Shown here one piece after another: positions 33,500-42,207 of a stretch of 64,000 nucleotides of DNA. The notes beneath the pieces are model-generated. The model was given only the letters and a program-made list of their open reading frames with translations. It had not been told where the DNA came from and did not search any database. Positions within the stretch are counted from its first letter, which is position 1, and each line of letters opens with the position of its first letter. The stretch spans positions 32,515-96,514 of the forward strand of contig JAJZLP010000095.1 in assembly GCA_021803325.1 (NCBI GenBank), read 5' to 3'. A program made the translations under genes and the position numbers. The stretch comes from Actinomycetes bacterium (GTDB lineage: Bacteria > Actinomycetota > Acidimicrobiia > Acidimicrobiales > UBA8190).

Positions 33500-34053
33500 C
33501 CGTGGACGCAGAACGGACGTCCGACACCGGCCGATCGCTGATCGCGGACGTGGAGCTCCTCATGGCCGAGCGGGCCATCCGGCGGGTCCTCCATGCGTAC
33601 TCGCGTGGTGTCGACCGGCTCGACCTCGAGGCTGTGCGCGCCTGCTACTGGCCCGAGGGCACCGACGACCATGGGGATTACCGGGGCGGGGTGGACGGGT
33701 TCATCGACTTCCTGCGGGACGTTCTCGCTCGCCATGACGCCACGAACCATTTCCTCGGGAACACATTGATCGACGTCGACATCGACGCGGGCGTGGCCCG
33801 TTCCGAAACGTACGCGATCGCTCATCACCGGCACACCCGGCGAGATGGGCAGCCGGCCGACATGGTCGCCGGCCTGCGCTACGTCGACCGTTTCGAGCGG
33901 CGCGCCGACGAATGGCGCATCGCAGCCCGGGTCTGCGCCTTCGACTGGTGGCGCAATGACCCGGTCAGAGGCGACGTCTCGTGGGGACCCGGGTTCGTCC
34001 TCGGCGTCCGCTCGAGCGACGACATCGTGTACCACATCCTCGAAACGTCCTGA
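33496..34053 (+). CDS. NTF2-like (SnoaL_4-type) protein
   Basis: A 185-residue NTF2-fold protein. A-I-R-R-V-L-H-A-Y-S-R-G-V-D-R-L-D is the first helix; Y-W-P-E-G-T-D-D-H and Y-V-D-R-F-E-R-R-A-D-E-W-R-I are core strands. The Asp, His and Tyr pattern is like SnoaL_4 proteins and scytalone-dehydratase-like enzymes. ATG 33496 overlaps the VOC stop (ATGA). The operon VOC, NTF2-like, EthD suggests small auxiliary enzymes acting on one substrate after ring or side-chain oxidation (inference). Confidence 0.75.
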   Translation: MTVDAERTSDTGRSLIADVELLMAERAIRRVLHAYSRGVDRLDLEAVRACYWPEGTDDHGDYRGGVDGFIDFLRDVLARHDATNHFLGNTLIDVDIDAGVARSETYAIAHHRHTRRDGQPADMVAGLRYVDRFERRADEWRIAARVCAFDWWRNDPVRGDVSWGPGFVLGVRSSDDIVYHILETS

Positions 34054-34057
34054 TCCC

Positions 34058-34735
34058 GTGTTGACGAGCGTGGTGCTCTTCATCGGCGGATCGTCGGGCG
34101 CAGCACAGTCGGAGGAGGCGGTGGACCGGGTGCTGGAGCACGTCCGATCGCGCTCCGGCGCCGTGGTGGCCCGGGGAGCCGCGGACGCCGGTCTGCTGGG
34201 AGGCGACACGACGCACGGGGCGGAGACTGCTGCGGGACCGGCGTTCACCGCCGCCGTCCACCTCAGCTTCGAGGACGGGGCACCCGAGCCGGAGCTGGTT
34301 TTGCAAGGGCTGGCCAAGACGCTGGACGGTGTCGCCGACCCGTCGGCCTGTGCCGTCGTCGCCGGCACCGAACACATCATCGTGCCTGGCCAACAGCAGC
34401 TGTTGCTGGCCATGGCCATCCGGCGGCTGCCGGAGCTCACCCACGAACGATTCGAGGAGCACTGGTCGACCGTGCACGCCGACCTCGGTCGCAGCGTGCC
34501 CGGTTCGGAGGGCTATCGGCAGGTCCGCACCGACGATGCGCTCATTCGCCGCGTCGCACCGGCATCGGGATTCGGTCTCGTTGACCTCGATGGCGCCGCG
34601 CTGGCCTACTACTCGAGCCACGAGGCGATGCTGCGGATCCTGGGGGACCCTGACGTCTCGGGGCGGTTGATGGAAGACGAGCGGACCTTCATCGACCACA
34701 GCAGCTCGGCCCTGGTGTGCGGTTGGAGCCGCTGA
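34058..34735 (+). CDS. EthD-domain protein
   Basis: About 225 residues with an EthD/dimeric alpha-beta barrel half: R-R-L-P-E-L-T-H-E-R-F-E-E-H-W-S-T-V-H-A-D-L and later Y-S-S-H-E-A-M-L-R-I-L-G-D-P match the ferredoxin-like fold. The N-terminal ~100 residues look like a second, weaker copy. EthD is needed for some cytochrome P450 ether degradation and related dimeric barrels are decarboxylases or dehydratases; the exact role is unknown. GTG 34058 is chosen five bases after the previous stop, with TTG 34061 as alternative. Confidence 0.7.
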   Translation: MLTSVVLFIGGSSGAAQSEEAVDRVLEHVRSRSGAVVARGAADAGLLGGDTTHGAETAAGPAFTAAVHLSFEDGAPEPELVLQGLAKTLDGVADPSACAVVAGTEHIIVPGQQQLLLAMAIRRLPELTHERFEEHWSTVHADLGRSVPGSEGYRQVRTDDALIRRVAPASGFGLVDLDGAALAYYSSHEAMLRILGDPDVSGRLMEDERTFIDHSSSALVCGWSR

Positions 34736-34799
34736 CACCGGCCGGCAAAGAAGACCGTCCCATTCCAGGACTGCCTCGACCTACATCGAGGCATGAATC

Positions 34800-34814
34800 T
34801 GACGTGTGACGTCA
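34800..34814. promoter_or_regulatory. ACGT-N3-ACGT operator 10 (no gene of its own)
   Basis: TGACGTGTGACGTCA has perfect arms TGACGT/ACGTCA, but no intact gene starts next to it: the EthD gene ends upstream and an IS30 relic follows. It was probably left behind when a gene was lost. Confidence 0.7.
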
Positions 34815-35046
34815 ACAAGCCAGAATGAGTAGTGTGGCGTCTTGAGGTTGAAATTTCGGCGGGCGGAGGTGAGGGCCTCAGCCCCGCTGAACCGGTCCAG
34901 GATCCGTGGAGACTCGGCGGATTCAACCGGTCGTCGCAACACCTCGATGAGGGAGGTGTGCGATGAAACGTGGCACGAAACAGTTGGCGGAGGCGCCGGC
35001 GGGTGCCAGGCGGCAGTGGCGGCGGACCGGGCGCTGCGCGCACCGA

Positions 35047-35230
35047 TGCGTTCGTCCGGGCGACCTGAGCCCTCGCGGTCGGTGCAGCGGGAGTTCTGGC
35101 GGCTGATCGTCACGGGGATCACGACGGTGGAAGCGTCGGCCGGCGTGGGCTTGTCGGTCCCCGTCGGGACGCGGTGGTCGTCGCGTCTGGGGGACCCTCA
35201 GCTCTGGCTAGCCCTCGTACACCACTCTGG
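35047..35230 (+). pseudogene. IS30-family transposase N-terminal relic
   Basis: The frame reads S-V-Q-R-E-F-W-R-L-I-V-T-G-I-T-T-V-E-A-S, then G-V-G-L-S-V-P-V-G-T-R-W. This matches the N-terminal helix-turn-helix of actinobacterial IS30 transposases (F-W-R-L-I-A-x-G, then V-G-x-R-W-F). The rest of the ~350-residue enzyme, including the DDE core, is absent, and no inverted-repeat ends are evident. Confidence 0.6.
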
Positions 35231-35310
35231 TGGACTCAACTGCCGGAAGCGGACCGCGACCCACGGGCTCCGGGCCGCGGCAGCCGGGCATTCCTGGTCT
35301 CTCGTAGGGT

Positions 35311-35330
35311 ACGCTTTACGTCATACGTAA
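35311..35330. promoter_or_regulatory. ACGT-N3-ACGT operator 11 (three half-sites)
   Basis: ACGCTTTACGTCATACGTAA has half-sites beginning at 35311, 35318 and 35325, again one per 7 bp. The last two form a perfect TTACGT-N3-ACGTAA. It precedes the small protein and kinase genes. Confidence 0.78.
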
Positions 35331-35393
35331 GCGATGGAGGGCGTGGGCCACCCACCTGGGTGTCGACCCAGCCGTACCACCGGAGGCCGATGC

Positions 35394-35912
35394 GTGAGAC
35401 CGACAGCGGAGGAACTGCTGGCGAGCCTACGGCTGTCCCTGAACGACACCGTGGCGCTGAAGATCGAGGATCGGTGGGCGCGTTACGTCGCCACCGCCAT
35501 GGACCTCGTGCTGCAGCACCTGCAGCTACGACTGGCAGGAGAGCTCGACACCATGGACGCCGACAGTCTCGACATGGCGGAGACCCTGGCGGCCGTGGCT
35601 GGGCAGGCTGTCCGCCACGGGGAGGAGGGCGGCCAGGACCAGGACAAGTGGTCTGCCCTGCTGCAGCGGCTCGGCACGGCGGCGCCGGGCGATCCCGCCC
35701 GGCGCGTCGATGAGGCGGTCGCCCGCAACGAGGCACTCCGGGGGCGAGTCGTGGACGTGTTGCGGTGGCTCGACGAGATCGACCCGGACGACGTGGACCC
35801 GGAGCTGCACGGCGTACGGGATGAGCTGCACCGTATGGTCCGGCGCCAGGTGGGGCGGCTCGTCCCGTTCGTGGAGCCGCTCTACATGAGCTTCCGGCCG
35901 GGAGGTGCGTGA
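35394..35912 (+). CDS. Small helical protein, possible LvaB/DUF6285-like partner of the kinase
   Basis: A 172-residue helical protein starting R-P-T-A-E-E-L-L-A-S-L-R, then D-R-W-A-R-Y-V-A-T-A-M-D-L-V-L-Q-H-L. The opening resembles DUF6285 proteins, to which LvaB of Pseudomonas putida belongs as I recall it; LvaB is a small protein required by the LvaA acyl-CoA kinase. It is longer than those I know (~100-130 aa). The ATG of the kinase gene overlaps its TGA, so the two are translated together, as an LvaB/LvaA pair would be. GTG 35394 follows GGAGG by seven bases. Family call is tentative. Confidence 0.6.
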   Translation: MRPTAEELLASLRLSLNDTVALKIEDRWARYVATAMDLVLQHLQLRLAGELDTMDADSLDMAETLAAVAGQAVRHGEEGGQDQDKWSALLQRLGTAAPGDPARRVDEAVARNEALRGRVVDVLRWLDEIDPDDVDPELHGVRDELHRMVRRQVGRLVPFVEPLYMSFRPGGA

Positions 35913-36925
35913 TGGCTGGCGAGCAGCGTGATCTCGACGAAGGGCGCATCGCCGGGTACCTGACCGAACGTCTCGGCGCCGACTCGCTCGATGTGACCAG
36001 CTTGCGGCGCAACGTGGGCGGCATGTCCCGGGAAACGTGGTTCGCTGAGGTGCACTGGGCGCGTTCAGGCCAGCAGCACGACGACTCTCTCACCTTCCGG
36101 GTGGACCACCCGGAAGGGTCGGTGGTACCCGTCAGCCTGGAACGCGAGTACCAGACGTTCCGCGCCATCGGCACCTCTTCGGTGCCGGTCGCCCAGACGC
36201 TCTGGTACGAGGACGATCCCGAGTTGGTGGGCCGAGCGCCGTTCTACGTGCGGCGTACCGTGCCCGGCTCGGCCTCGGCCGGGCAGCTCTTCGCCCCCGG
36301 CAACGAGAATCGGCGACAGAAGATCGGTGTCGACCTGGCCGAAAAGCTCGCCGCCGTCCACACGATGGATTGGCGGGCGGCAGGTCTGGCCGAATTCATG
36401 CGGGTCCCCGAGCGGCCTGAAGATCATGCGCTGTTCGAGCTCGAGCACTACGAACGGTCGTACCGTGCTGCGCAACCCGAGCCGATGCCCGTCGTCGAGG
36501 TGCTCCTGTCGTGGCTGAAGCGCAACGCACCAGGCGACGTGCAGCGCACGTCACTGGTGTGGGGTGACGTCGGTGTCGGCAACTTCATCTACGCCGGTGA
36601 CGAGGTGGTCGCCCTCACCGACTGGGAGCAGGCCCATCTTGGTGATCCGATGAAGGATTGGGCCTCCGCCCTGTGGCGGGGTGTCGACGCACTGGCGCCG
36701 AAGGAGATGCTGTTCGAGGCGTACGAGGGAGCCAGCGGATTGCGGATCGATGAGGACCGCATCAACTACTACTCCGTGTTCATCGACGCGGAGTACGTGT
36801 GCACGTCGTTCCCGCTCCTCGGCGAGCTCGGCCTGGACCACACCCGCGACGCGACCTTCGCACGCCTGGGGATCGGTGTCCCGTACATGTGCATGGACCA
36901 CGGCCTCGGGATGATCGGCTACTGA
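35912..36925 (+). CDS. APH-fold phosphotransferase (LvaA/ACAD10-11-kinase-like)
   Basis: A 337-residue aminoglycoside-phosphotransferase-fold kinase. G-G-M-S-R-E-T-W (about residue 36) is the nucleotide loop. The catalytic loop is W-G-D-V-G-V-G-N with D219 and N224, and T-D-W-E gives the metal Asp237. The first residue of the loop is Trp instead of the usual His. This subgroup includes LvaA and the kinase domain of ACAD10/11, which phosphorylate the 4-hydroxyl of 4-hydroxyacyl-CoA. ATG 35912 lies six bases after GGAGG and overlaps the previous stop. Assigning 4-hydroxyacyl-CoA as substrate is inference from family and neighbours. Confidence 0.8.
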   Translation: MAGEQRDLDEGRIAGYLTERLGADSLDVTSLRRNVGGMSRETWFAEVHWARSGQQHDDSLTFRVDHPEGSVVPVSLEREYQTFRAIGTSSVPVAQTLWYEDDPELVGRAPFYVRRTVPGSASAGQLFAPGNENRRQKIGVDLAEKLAAVHTMDWRAAGLAEFMRVPERPEDHALFELEHYERSYRAAQPEPMPVVEVLLSWLKRNAPGDVQRTSLVWGDVGVGNFIYAGDEVVALTDWEQAHLGDPMKDWASALWRGVDALAPKEMLFEAYEGASGLRIDEDRINYYSVFIDAEYVCTSFPLLGELGLDHTRDATFARLGIGVPYMCMDHGLGMIGY

Positions 36926-37037
36926 CCACTCCCGGTTGCACGGGCCACGCCTCGGGCCTGCGCCGGCACGAGATCACCGCTGATCGGACCCGAAGCACGC
37001 GCGGTCAGCCCGCGAGCATGCCGTACAGCTCGGGCCG

Positions 37038-38540
37038 TCAATCGGCGAGCATGACCCGTAGCTCGTGCTTCAGTACCTTGCCGGTGGCGTTGCGGGGCAG
37101 CTCGCCGACCCGCACCCAACGGCGTGGGACCTTGTAGCCGGCGAGGCGATGGCGAACCCACGACTCGAGCTCGGCGTCGGGTGGCGCCGGCTCGACGAGC
37201 ACGGCCGTGACCACCTGTCCCCAGGTCGGGTCGGCCGTCCCCAGCACGGCGACGTCCCCGACGGCGGGATGTTCCAGGAGCGCGGCCTCGACTTCGCGCG
37301 GGTACACGTTCTCACCGCCGGTGATGACCATGTCGTTGCGCCGGTCGGTGATGTGCAGACGCCCGCGGCTGTCGCGGAACCCGATGTCGCCGGTGTGCAT
37401 CCAGCCCCCGCGCAGGGCCTCGGCCGTCGCGTCGGGGCGGTTCCAGTAGCCGCGCATCAGCGACGGCGCACGGCAGACGACCTCACCCAGCTCCCCGGGG
37501 GGAACCGGGATGTCGTCGTCGTCGACCACGGCGACCTCGAACGAGACGATCTCGCTGCCGGCGGACGACAGCTTCTCCTCGTCGTTGGGGTCGTGGTCGG
37601 CCGGCCGCACGATGGTGGAGGCACCGCTCTCGGTCATGCCGTACTGCTGCAGCATGTCGCAACCGAATCCGTCCATGGCCCGCGCGAGCAGCCGGGGGGT
37701 GATGGACGCCCCGCCGTACACGATCTGGCGCAGGTCCGGCGGGGGCGAGCTCGCCATCTCGGGGCTGTCGAGCAACATGGCGATCATGGTCGGCACCAGG
37801 ACGGTGGTGGTCACGTGCTCCTCGGACATCGCCGCCAGGCACTGCTGCGGCGAGAATTCCGGCAACATCGCGACACTCCCTCCGACGACGATGTGCGCGT
37901 AGGCCAGGAACGCTGCGATGTGGAACATCGGCAGGGCCGCCAGGTGCACGTCCGTCGGCCGGAGCTGCAGCTCCGCACAGTTGACCAGGACCCGGGCGGT
38001 GAACGCGACTCGGTCGATCATGGCCCCCTTGGGCCGACCGGTCGTGCCACTCGTGTACAGGATGAGCGCGGTGAGGTCCGGATCCGTGGGATCTGCCGTC
38101 CCGTCCGGGACGGCGGCAGCCAGCAGGTCTTCGTACCGCTCCACGCCGTCCGCCTCGCCGAGGCCGAAAACGTGCGTAACGCCACACTCCGTTGCCAGCG
38201 CCGCCGACCTGGTGAGCTGCGACCGCCCGCCGATCAGCACAGCCGGCGTGCAGTCGGCGAGGATGAACGACACCTCGGGGTCGGCGAGCCGGGTGTTGAT
38301 CGGCACCAGGGTGAAGCCCGACCGCAGGCAGGCCGCCTGCGCCTCGATGTACTCCGGTTCGTTGGCGGCCAGCAGCGCGACACGGTCGCCGGGACGCAGA
38401 CCCAAACGGCGGAGGGCGGCACCGAGCCGGCCCGTTCGCTCGTGCAGTTCGCCGAACCGGATGCGCCGGCCGCTGCCTACCACGGCGACCCGCTCACCGT
38501 GGGCCGCCGCCACACCCGCTACCAAGTCGAGGTACCACAT
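37038..38540 (-). CDS. Acyl-CoA synthetase (AMP-forming ligase)
   Basis: A 500-residue ANL ligase with L-Y-T-S-G-T-T-G-R-P-K-G, Q-Q-Y-G-M-T-E-S, the hinge D-R-R-N-D-M-V-I-T-G-G and the catalytic lysine in P-R-N-A-T-G-K-V-L-K. The frame runs on to 38657, but ATG 38540 gives the normal N-terminus (M-W-Y-L-D-L-V-A) and leaves operator 12 outside the gene. It is more like the ligase at 7048-8598 than like its divergent neighbour. Chain preference is unknown. Confidence 0.9.
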   Translation of the reverse strand: MWYLDLVAGVAAAHGERVAVVGSGRRIRFGELHERTGRLGAALRRLGLRPGDRVALLAANEPEYIEAQAACLRSGFTLVPINTRLADPEVSFILADCTPAVLIGGRSQLTRSAALATECGVTHVFGLGEADGVERYEDLLAAAVPDGTADPTDPDLTALILYTSGTTGRPKGAMIDRVAFTARVLVNCAELQLRPTDVHLAALPMFHIAAFLAYAHIVVGGSVAMLPEFSPQQCLAAMSEEHVTTTVLVPTMIAMLLDSPEMASSPPPDLRQIVYGGASITPRLLARAMDGFGCDMLQQYGMTESGASTIVRPADHDPNDEEKLSSAGSEIVSFEVAVVDDDDIPVPPGELGEVVCRAPSLMRGYWNRPDATAEALRGGWMHTGDIGFRDSRGRLHITDRRNDMVITGGENVYPREVEAALLEHPAVGDVAVLGTADPTWGQVVTAVLVEPAPPDAELESWVRHRLAGYKVPRRWVRVGELPRNATGKVLKHELRVMLAD

Positions 38541-38580
38541 GACTCTCCCGATGGGTCGAGGTCCGATGGATATGCGCCCT

Positions 38581-38595
38581 TTACGTTCAGCGTCA
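38581..38595. promoter_or_regulatory. ACGT-N3-ACGT operator 12
   Basis: TTACGTTCAGCGTCA lies between two divergent acyl-CoA synthetase genes. It is followed by GATACT (38596-38601 region), a possible -10 for the plus strand. Confidence 0.72.
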
Positions 38596-38671
38596 GATAC
38601 TAGTACACTCGTGGGTGCGTTCGGGGATCCCCCCCGCCGCCCACGCCGGAGCGGCAAGGAAGTGATGACCG

Positions 38672-40222
38672 ATGTTGATCAGCGATGTCGTGCGCCGCAA
38701 CGCCCGGTACTTCGGCGACATGCAGGCCGTCGTCGTGCCTGACGGACCGACGCGGACCTGGCGCGAGCTCGACCAGCGGACGGACCGGCTGGCCAACGCG
38801 CTGCTGTCGCTCGGGCTCGCCGCGGGCGATCGGCTGGCCATGTACGCCCCCAACTGCGGCGAGTACATCGACTTCTTCTTCGCGTGCGCCAAGTCCGGGG
38901 TCATCGGTGCGGCCCTCAACACCCGGCTCGCTCCCCACGAGACGAGCGCCTACCTGTCGTATGTTGAGCCGACCGCCGCGCTGGTGCACGCCGATCTCCT
39001 CCCGGTCGCCCGCACATGGCTTGCCGAGGTGCCCTCGGTGCGGCACGCCATCGGCTTCGGCGGTGACCACGGACTGGCATTCGACCTCGAGACACTGATC
39101 GGCGCAGCGTCCGCCACGGCCCCGGTCGTCCAGATCGCCCCCGATGACGTCTACATGCTCGGCGCGACCAGCGGTACCACGGGCATCCCGAAGGCAGCCA
39201 TCCTGACCCATGGGAACGCCATCGCCGCCATCGTGAACTGGGCGATGGAGATGGTGATCGCCGAGGGCGGCACCGCACTGCAGAACATCCCCTACTTCTT
39301 CAACCCGGGCGGCCCGTCGGGACTCCACCCGGTGCTCCTGAAGGGTGGGCGCACCGTGATCCCGCCGGCGTTCGACCCGATGGAGTTCCCGAAGCTGGTC
39401 GAGGAGTACGGCGTCACCCACACGATCATCGTCCCGACCATGGTCCAGATGGTGGTGTCTCAGCCGGGTATCGAGTCCTACGACCTGTCGTCCCTGCTCG
39501 GGGTCATGTCCGGTGGTTCGCCGTTTCCGGCACCCGTGCTGAAGCGGGCACGCGAGGTGATGGGCGACGTCTTCAACCCGACCTACGGCATGGCCGAGAG
39601 CTACTCGTGCGGTACCGCGCTGCGCCCGCAGAACCTCTTCACCGAGGGCACGGAACAGCAGATGCGCCAACTCGGCTCCATCGGCAAGCCGCACACGCTG
39701 ATGAACGTGCGGGTGGTCGACGGCGAGGGCAACGACGTGCCCCACGACGGGGAGACATCCGGAGAGATCCTGGTGTCCGGCCCGTCGGTGTCCCCCGGCT
39801 ATTACCGGATGCCCGAGGAGACCGAGCGCAGCCGTGAGGGCGACTGGTTCCACACCGGAGACGTGGCCGTGGTCGATTCGGAGGGTTTCATCACCATCGT
39901 GGACCGGTTGAAGGACATGATCATCACCGGGGGCATCAACGTCTTCAGCATCGAGGTGGAACGCGCCCTCGAGCAGCACCCTGACGTCGCCATGGTGGCC
40001 GTCATCGGACTGCCCCATCCGCAGTGGGGCGAGGCGATCCACGCCGTCGTCGTCCGGCGTGAGGGTGCCACCGTGACGGAGGAGGAGCTGATGGCGTTCG
40101 CCGCCGAGCGGCTGACCTCCTACAAAAAGCCCCGTTCGGTCGAGCTCGTCGACTCGCTCCCGATGGGGGCGACCGGCAAGGTCTTGAAGAAGGAGCTGCG
40201 GGCCGAGCGCGGCATTGCCTGA
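38672..40222 (+). CDS. Acyl-CoA synthetase (AMP-forming ligase)
   Basis: A 516-residue ANL ligase, paralogue of that at 9729-11285. It has G-A-T-S-G-T-T-G-I-P-K-A (note Ala in place of the usual final Gly of the loop), Y-G-M-A-E-S-Y-S-C-G, D-R-L-K-D-M-I-I-T-G-G and catalytic lysine in M-G-A-T-G-K-V-L-K. The N-I-P-Y-F-F-N-P-G-G-P-S-G-L-H-P segment is shared only with its paralogue. It is 26 bp upstream of an acyl-CoA dehydrogenase, so activation and first oxidation are probably co-expressed. Confidence 0.9.
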   Translation: MLISDVVRRNARYFGDMQAVVVPDGPTRTWRELDQRTDRLANALLSLGLAAGDRLAMYAPNCGEYIDFFFACAKSGVIGAALNTRLAPHETSAYLSYVEPTAALVHADLLPVARTWLAEVPSVRHAIGFGGDHGLAFDLETLIGAASATAPVVQIAPDDVYMLGATSGTTGIPKAAILTHGNAIAAIVNWAMEMVIAEGGTALQNIPYFFNPGGPSGLHPVLLKGGRTVIPPAFDPMEFPKLVEEYGVTHTIIVPTMVQMVVSQPGIESYDLSSLLGVMSGGSPFPAPVLKRAREVMGDVFNPTYGMAESYSCGTALRPQNLFTEGTEQQMRQLGSIGKPHTLMNVRVVDGEGNDVPHDGETSGEILVSGPSVSPGYYRMPEETERSREGDWFHTGDVAVVDSEGFITIVDRLKDMIITGGINVFSIEVERALEQHPDVAMVAVIGLPHPQWGEAIHAVVVRREGATVTEEELMAFAAERLTSYKKPRSVELVDSLPMGATGKVLKKELRAERGIA

Positions 40223-40248
40223 GAAGCACGTCCGAGAGAGAGTGAACC

Positions 40249-41394
40249 ATGGACTTCGAGTTGAGCGACGAGCACGTGGCCCTGCGCCAGAGCCTGCGCA
40301 CCTTCTTCGAGCGCGAAGCGCCACTCGACGTGGTGTCCCGCCACGACCGCGACGAGGAATTCGACAACGACCTGTACCGCAAAGCAGCCGAGATCGGCCT
40401 GTGCGGGCTCGCCTTCGACGAACGCTACGGCGGGTCGGACGCCGACCAGATCTCGATCTGCATCGCCGTCGAGGAGGTGGCCCGGGCCAGCGCAGCGCTG
40501 GCATACGCCTGGCTGCCGACGGCGACGTTCTGCGCGAAGGGGCTGGCGCGCTTCGGCACCGATGAGCAGAAGGAGGCGATCCTCCCTAGGGTCGCCACCG
40601 GCCAGGTGCGGATGGCGATGGGCCTCACCGAGCCGAACGCCGGATCGGACCTGACTCACCTGGCCAGCCGGGCCGTGCGCGACGGCGAGGAGTTCATCGT
40701 GAACGGCCAGAAGGTCTTCACGACCGGCGCCGATACCGCCGACTACATCTTCGCCTTCGTCCGGACCGATCCGGAGGCGCCGGCGTCGCGCGGGCTGTCC
40801 GTGCTCCTGATCCCGCGGGAGACCGAGGGCGTCACCGTCCGTCCGTTGCGCAAGCTGGCCGGCCAGGCGACCCATACGTGCGAGGTCTTCCTCGACGACG
40901 TCCGCGTCCCCGGGGAGAACCTCGTCGGCGAGCTCGGGCAGGGCAGCCGGATCATCTTCGACCTCATGAACGGCGAGCGGATCTACGTGGGCGCCGAGGG
41001 CACCGGGTTGGGCCAGGGGGCGCTCGACATGGCGCTCGCTTACGCCCAGCAACGGGAACAGTTCGGCCGGCCGATCATCGAGCACCAGGCTGTCGCCCAC
41101 ATGCTCGCCGACATGGCGATCGACGTGGAGACGTCGCGGCTGATCACGTACAGCGCGGCCTGGAAGCTCGACCAGGGGATGGAGTGCTCGCTCGAGGCGT
41201 CCATGGCCAAGGTCTACGGGTCAGAGGCCGGCACCCGCTGCGCCAACCGGGGGATGCAGATCCTCGGCGGGTACTCGTACATGGTCGAGTACGGCATGGA
41301 ACGCTACTGGCGTGAGACCAAGCTGTACGAGATCGCCGGTGGAACCAACCAGATCATGCGGAACATCATCGCCCGCGAGCTGGCGAAGCGCTGA
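40249..41394 (+). CDS. Acyl-CoA dehydrogenase
   Basis: A 381-residue flavoprotein with the full three-domain layout. A-M-G-L-T-E-P-N-A-G-S-D-L (about 123) binds FAD and substrate, and R-E-Q-F-G-R-P-I follows. The C-terminal Y-E-I-A-G-G-T-N-Q-I-M-R-N-I provides the catalytic Glu at the classical position, so it should desaturate an acyl-CoA at C2-C3 and pass electrons to ETF. It starts 26 bp after the acyl-CoA synthetase. A hairpin right after the stop marks the operon end. Confidence 0.9.
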   Translation: MDFELSDEHVALRQSLRTFFEREAPLDVVSRHDRDEEFDNDLYRKAAEIGLCGLAFDERYGGSDADQISICIAVEEVARASAALAYAWLPTATFCAKGLARFGTDEQKEAILPRVATGQVRMAMGLTEPNAGSDLTHLASRAVRDGEEFIVNGQKVFTTGADTADYIFAFVRTDPEAPASRGLSVLLIPRETEGVTVRPLRKLAGQATHTCEVFLDDVRVPGENLVGELGQGSRIIFDLMNGERIYVGAEGTGLGQGALDMALAYAQQREQFGRPIIEHQAVAHMLADMAIDVETSRLITYSAAWKLDQGMECSLEASMAKVYGSEAGTRCANRGMQILGGYSYMVEYGMERYWRETKLYEIAGGTNQIMRNIIARELAKR

Positions 41395-41421
41395 GCCCGG
41401 CCCGGTTGAACCGGACCGGGC
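41395..41421. terminator. Strong hairpin between convergent genes
   Basis: GCCCGG (41395-41400) pairs with CCGGGC (41416-41421), and CCGG (41402-41405) pairs with CCGG (41411-41414), with one C-A mismatch between them and a TTGAA loop. It begins one base after the dehydrogenase stop and faces a converging SDR gene. Confidence 0.7.
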
Positions 41422-41430
41422 GCAGTGCCA

Positions 41431-42207
41431 CTATTGCGCGGTCCAGCCGCCGTCGACCACCAGCGCCGACCCGGTGATGTAGCTCCCGGCGTCCGAGGCG
41501 AGCAGGAGCAGCGCACCGATGAACTCGTCTGCGTTGCCCAGGCGGCGCATCGGGATACTGCGCGTGACGTTCTCCATGGCCTCCGGGCTGGCCTCGATCG
41601 CCGAGGTCATGGCGGTGTGGACGAGGCCGGGCACGAGCGAGTTCACCCGGATCCCGCGCCGGAGAGTCCACTGCAGTGCGAGGTCGCGGGTCATGGCCAT
41701 GACTCCAGCCTTGGACGCGCCGTACGCCACCTGGGGCGCGTCGTTGGCCACCATGCCGACCACCGACGAGATGTTGATGATCGACCCGCCGTGTTCACCG
41801 GCGATGCACGCCCGGCCGAACGCCTGGGCCATCTGGTATGCGCCGGTGAGGTTGATCTGCACCACCCGGGCGAAGTCGGCTGGGTCCTCCTTGTGCGACG
41901 GTGCCACGTGGCCCACGCCGGCGTTGTTCACCAGGATGTCGACCGTGCCGAGCTGATCGACGGCGGCAGCCACCAGGGCCTCGCAGTCGGCGACGACGGC
42001 CACATCTGTCGGCACCGCGATGCACCGGCGGCCTAGGGCCTCGATCTTCCCCTTGGTGTCCTCGAGGAGGTCCGTACGCCGGGCGCCCAGCGCCAGATCG
42101 GCGCCCGCTTCGGCCAGGGCGAGGGCGAACGTGACCCCGAGCCCTGACGAGGCCCCGGTCACGACGGCGACCTTGCCCTCCAGGCTGAACCGGTCGAAGA
42201 CGCTCAC
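41431..42207 (-). CDS. SDR-family oxidoreductase
   Basis: A 258-residue SDR. T-G-A-S-S-G-L-G, L-G-A-R-R-T-D (basic residues after beta-2 favour NADP), N-N-A-G-V-G, N-I-S-S-V and the catalytic Y-G-A-S-K are present. It is a close paralogue of the SDR at 54549-55325, including the H-K-E-D-P segment after N-N-A-G. GTG 42207 is chosen because it overlaps the CoA-transferase beta stop (GTGA) and follows GAGGG. Operon with both CoA-transferase subunits. Confidence 0.87.
   Translation of the reverse strand: MSVFDRFSLEGKVAVVTGASSGLGVTFALALAEAGADLALGARRTDLLEDTKGKIEALGRRCIAVPTDVAVVADCEALVAAAVDQLGTVDILVNNAGVGHVAPSHKEDPADFARVVQINLTGAYQMAQAFGRACIAGEHGGSIINISSVVGMVANDAPQVAYGASKAGVMAMTRDLALQWTLRRGIRVNSLVPGLVHTAMTSAIEASPEAMENVTRSIPMRRLGNADEFIGALLLLASDAGSYITGSALVVDGGWTAQ

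Larger units (their letters stand above)
34736..35393. other. Intergenic region with two operators and an IS30 relic
   Basis: About 660 bp without an intact gene. It contains operator 10 (34800-34814), an IS30-type fragment around 35047-35230 and operator 11 (35311-35330). Frames here are short or unlike known proteins outside the relic. Confidence 0.65.

Noticed and set aside
38600..40504. 634-codon open frame on the minus strand opposite an acyl-CoA synthetase and a dehydrogenase
   Set aside because: It lies antisense to two well-supported genes, has His/Asp/Val-rich low-complexity translation and no family likeness. Such long antisense frames are expected at this GC content.
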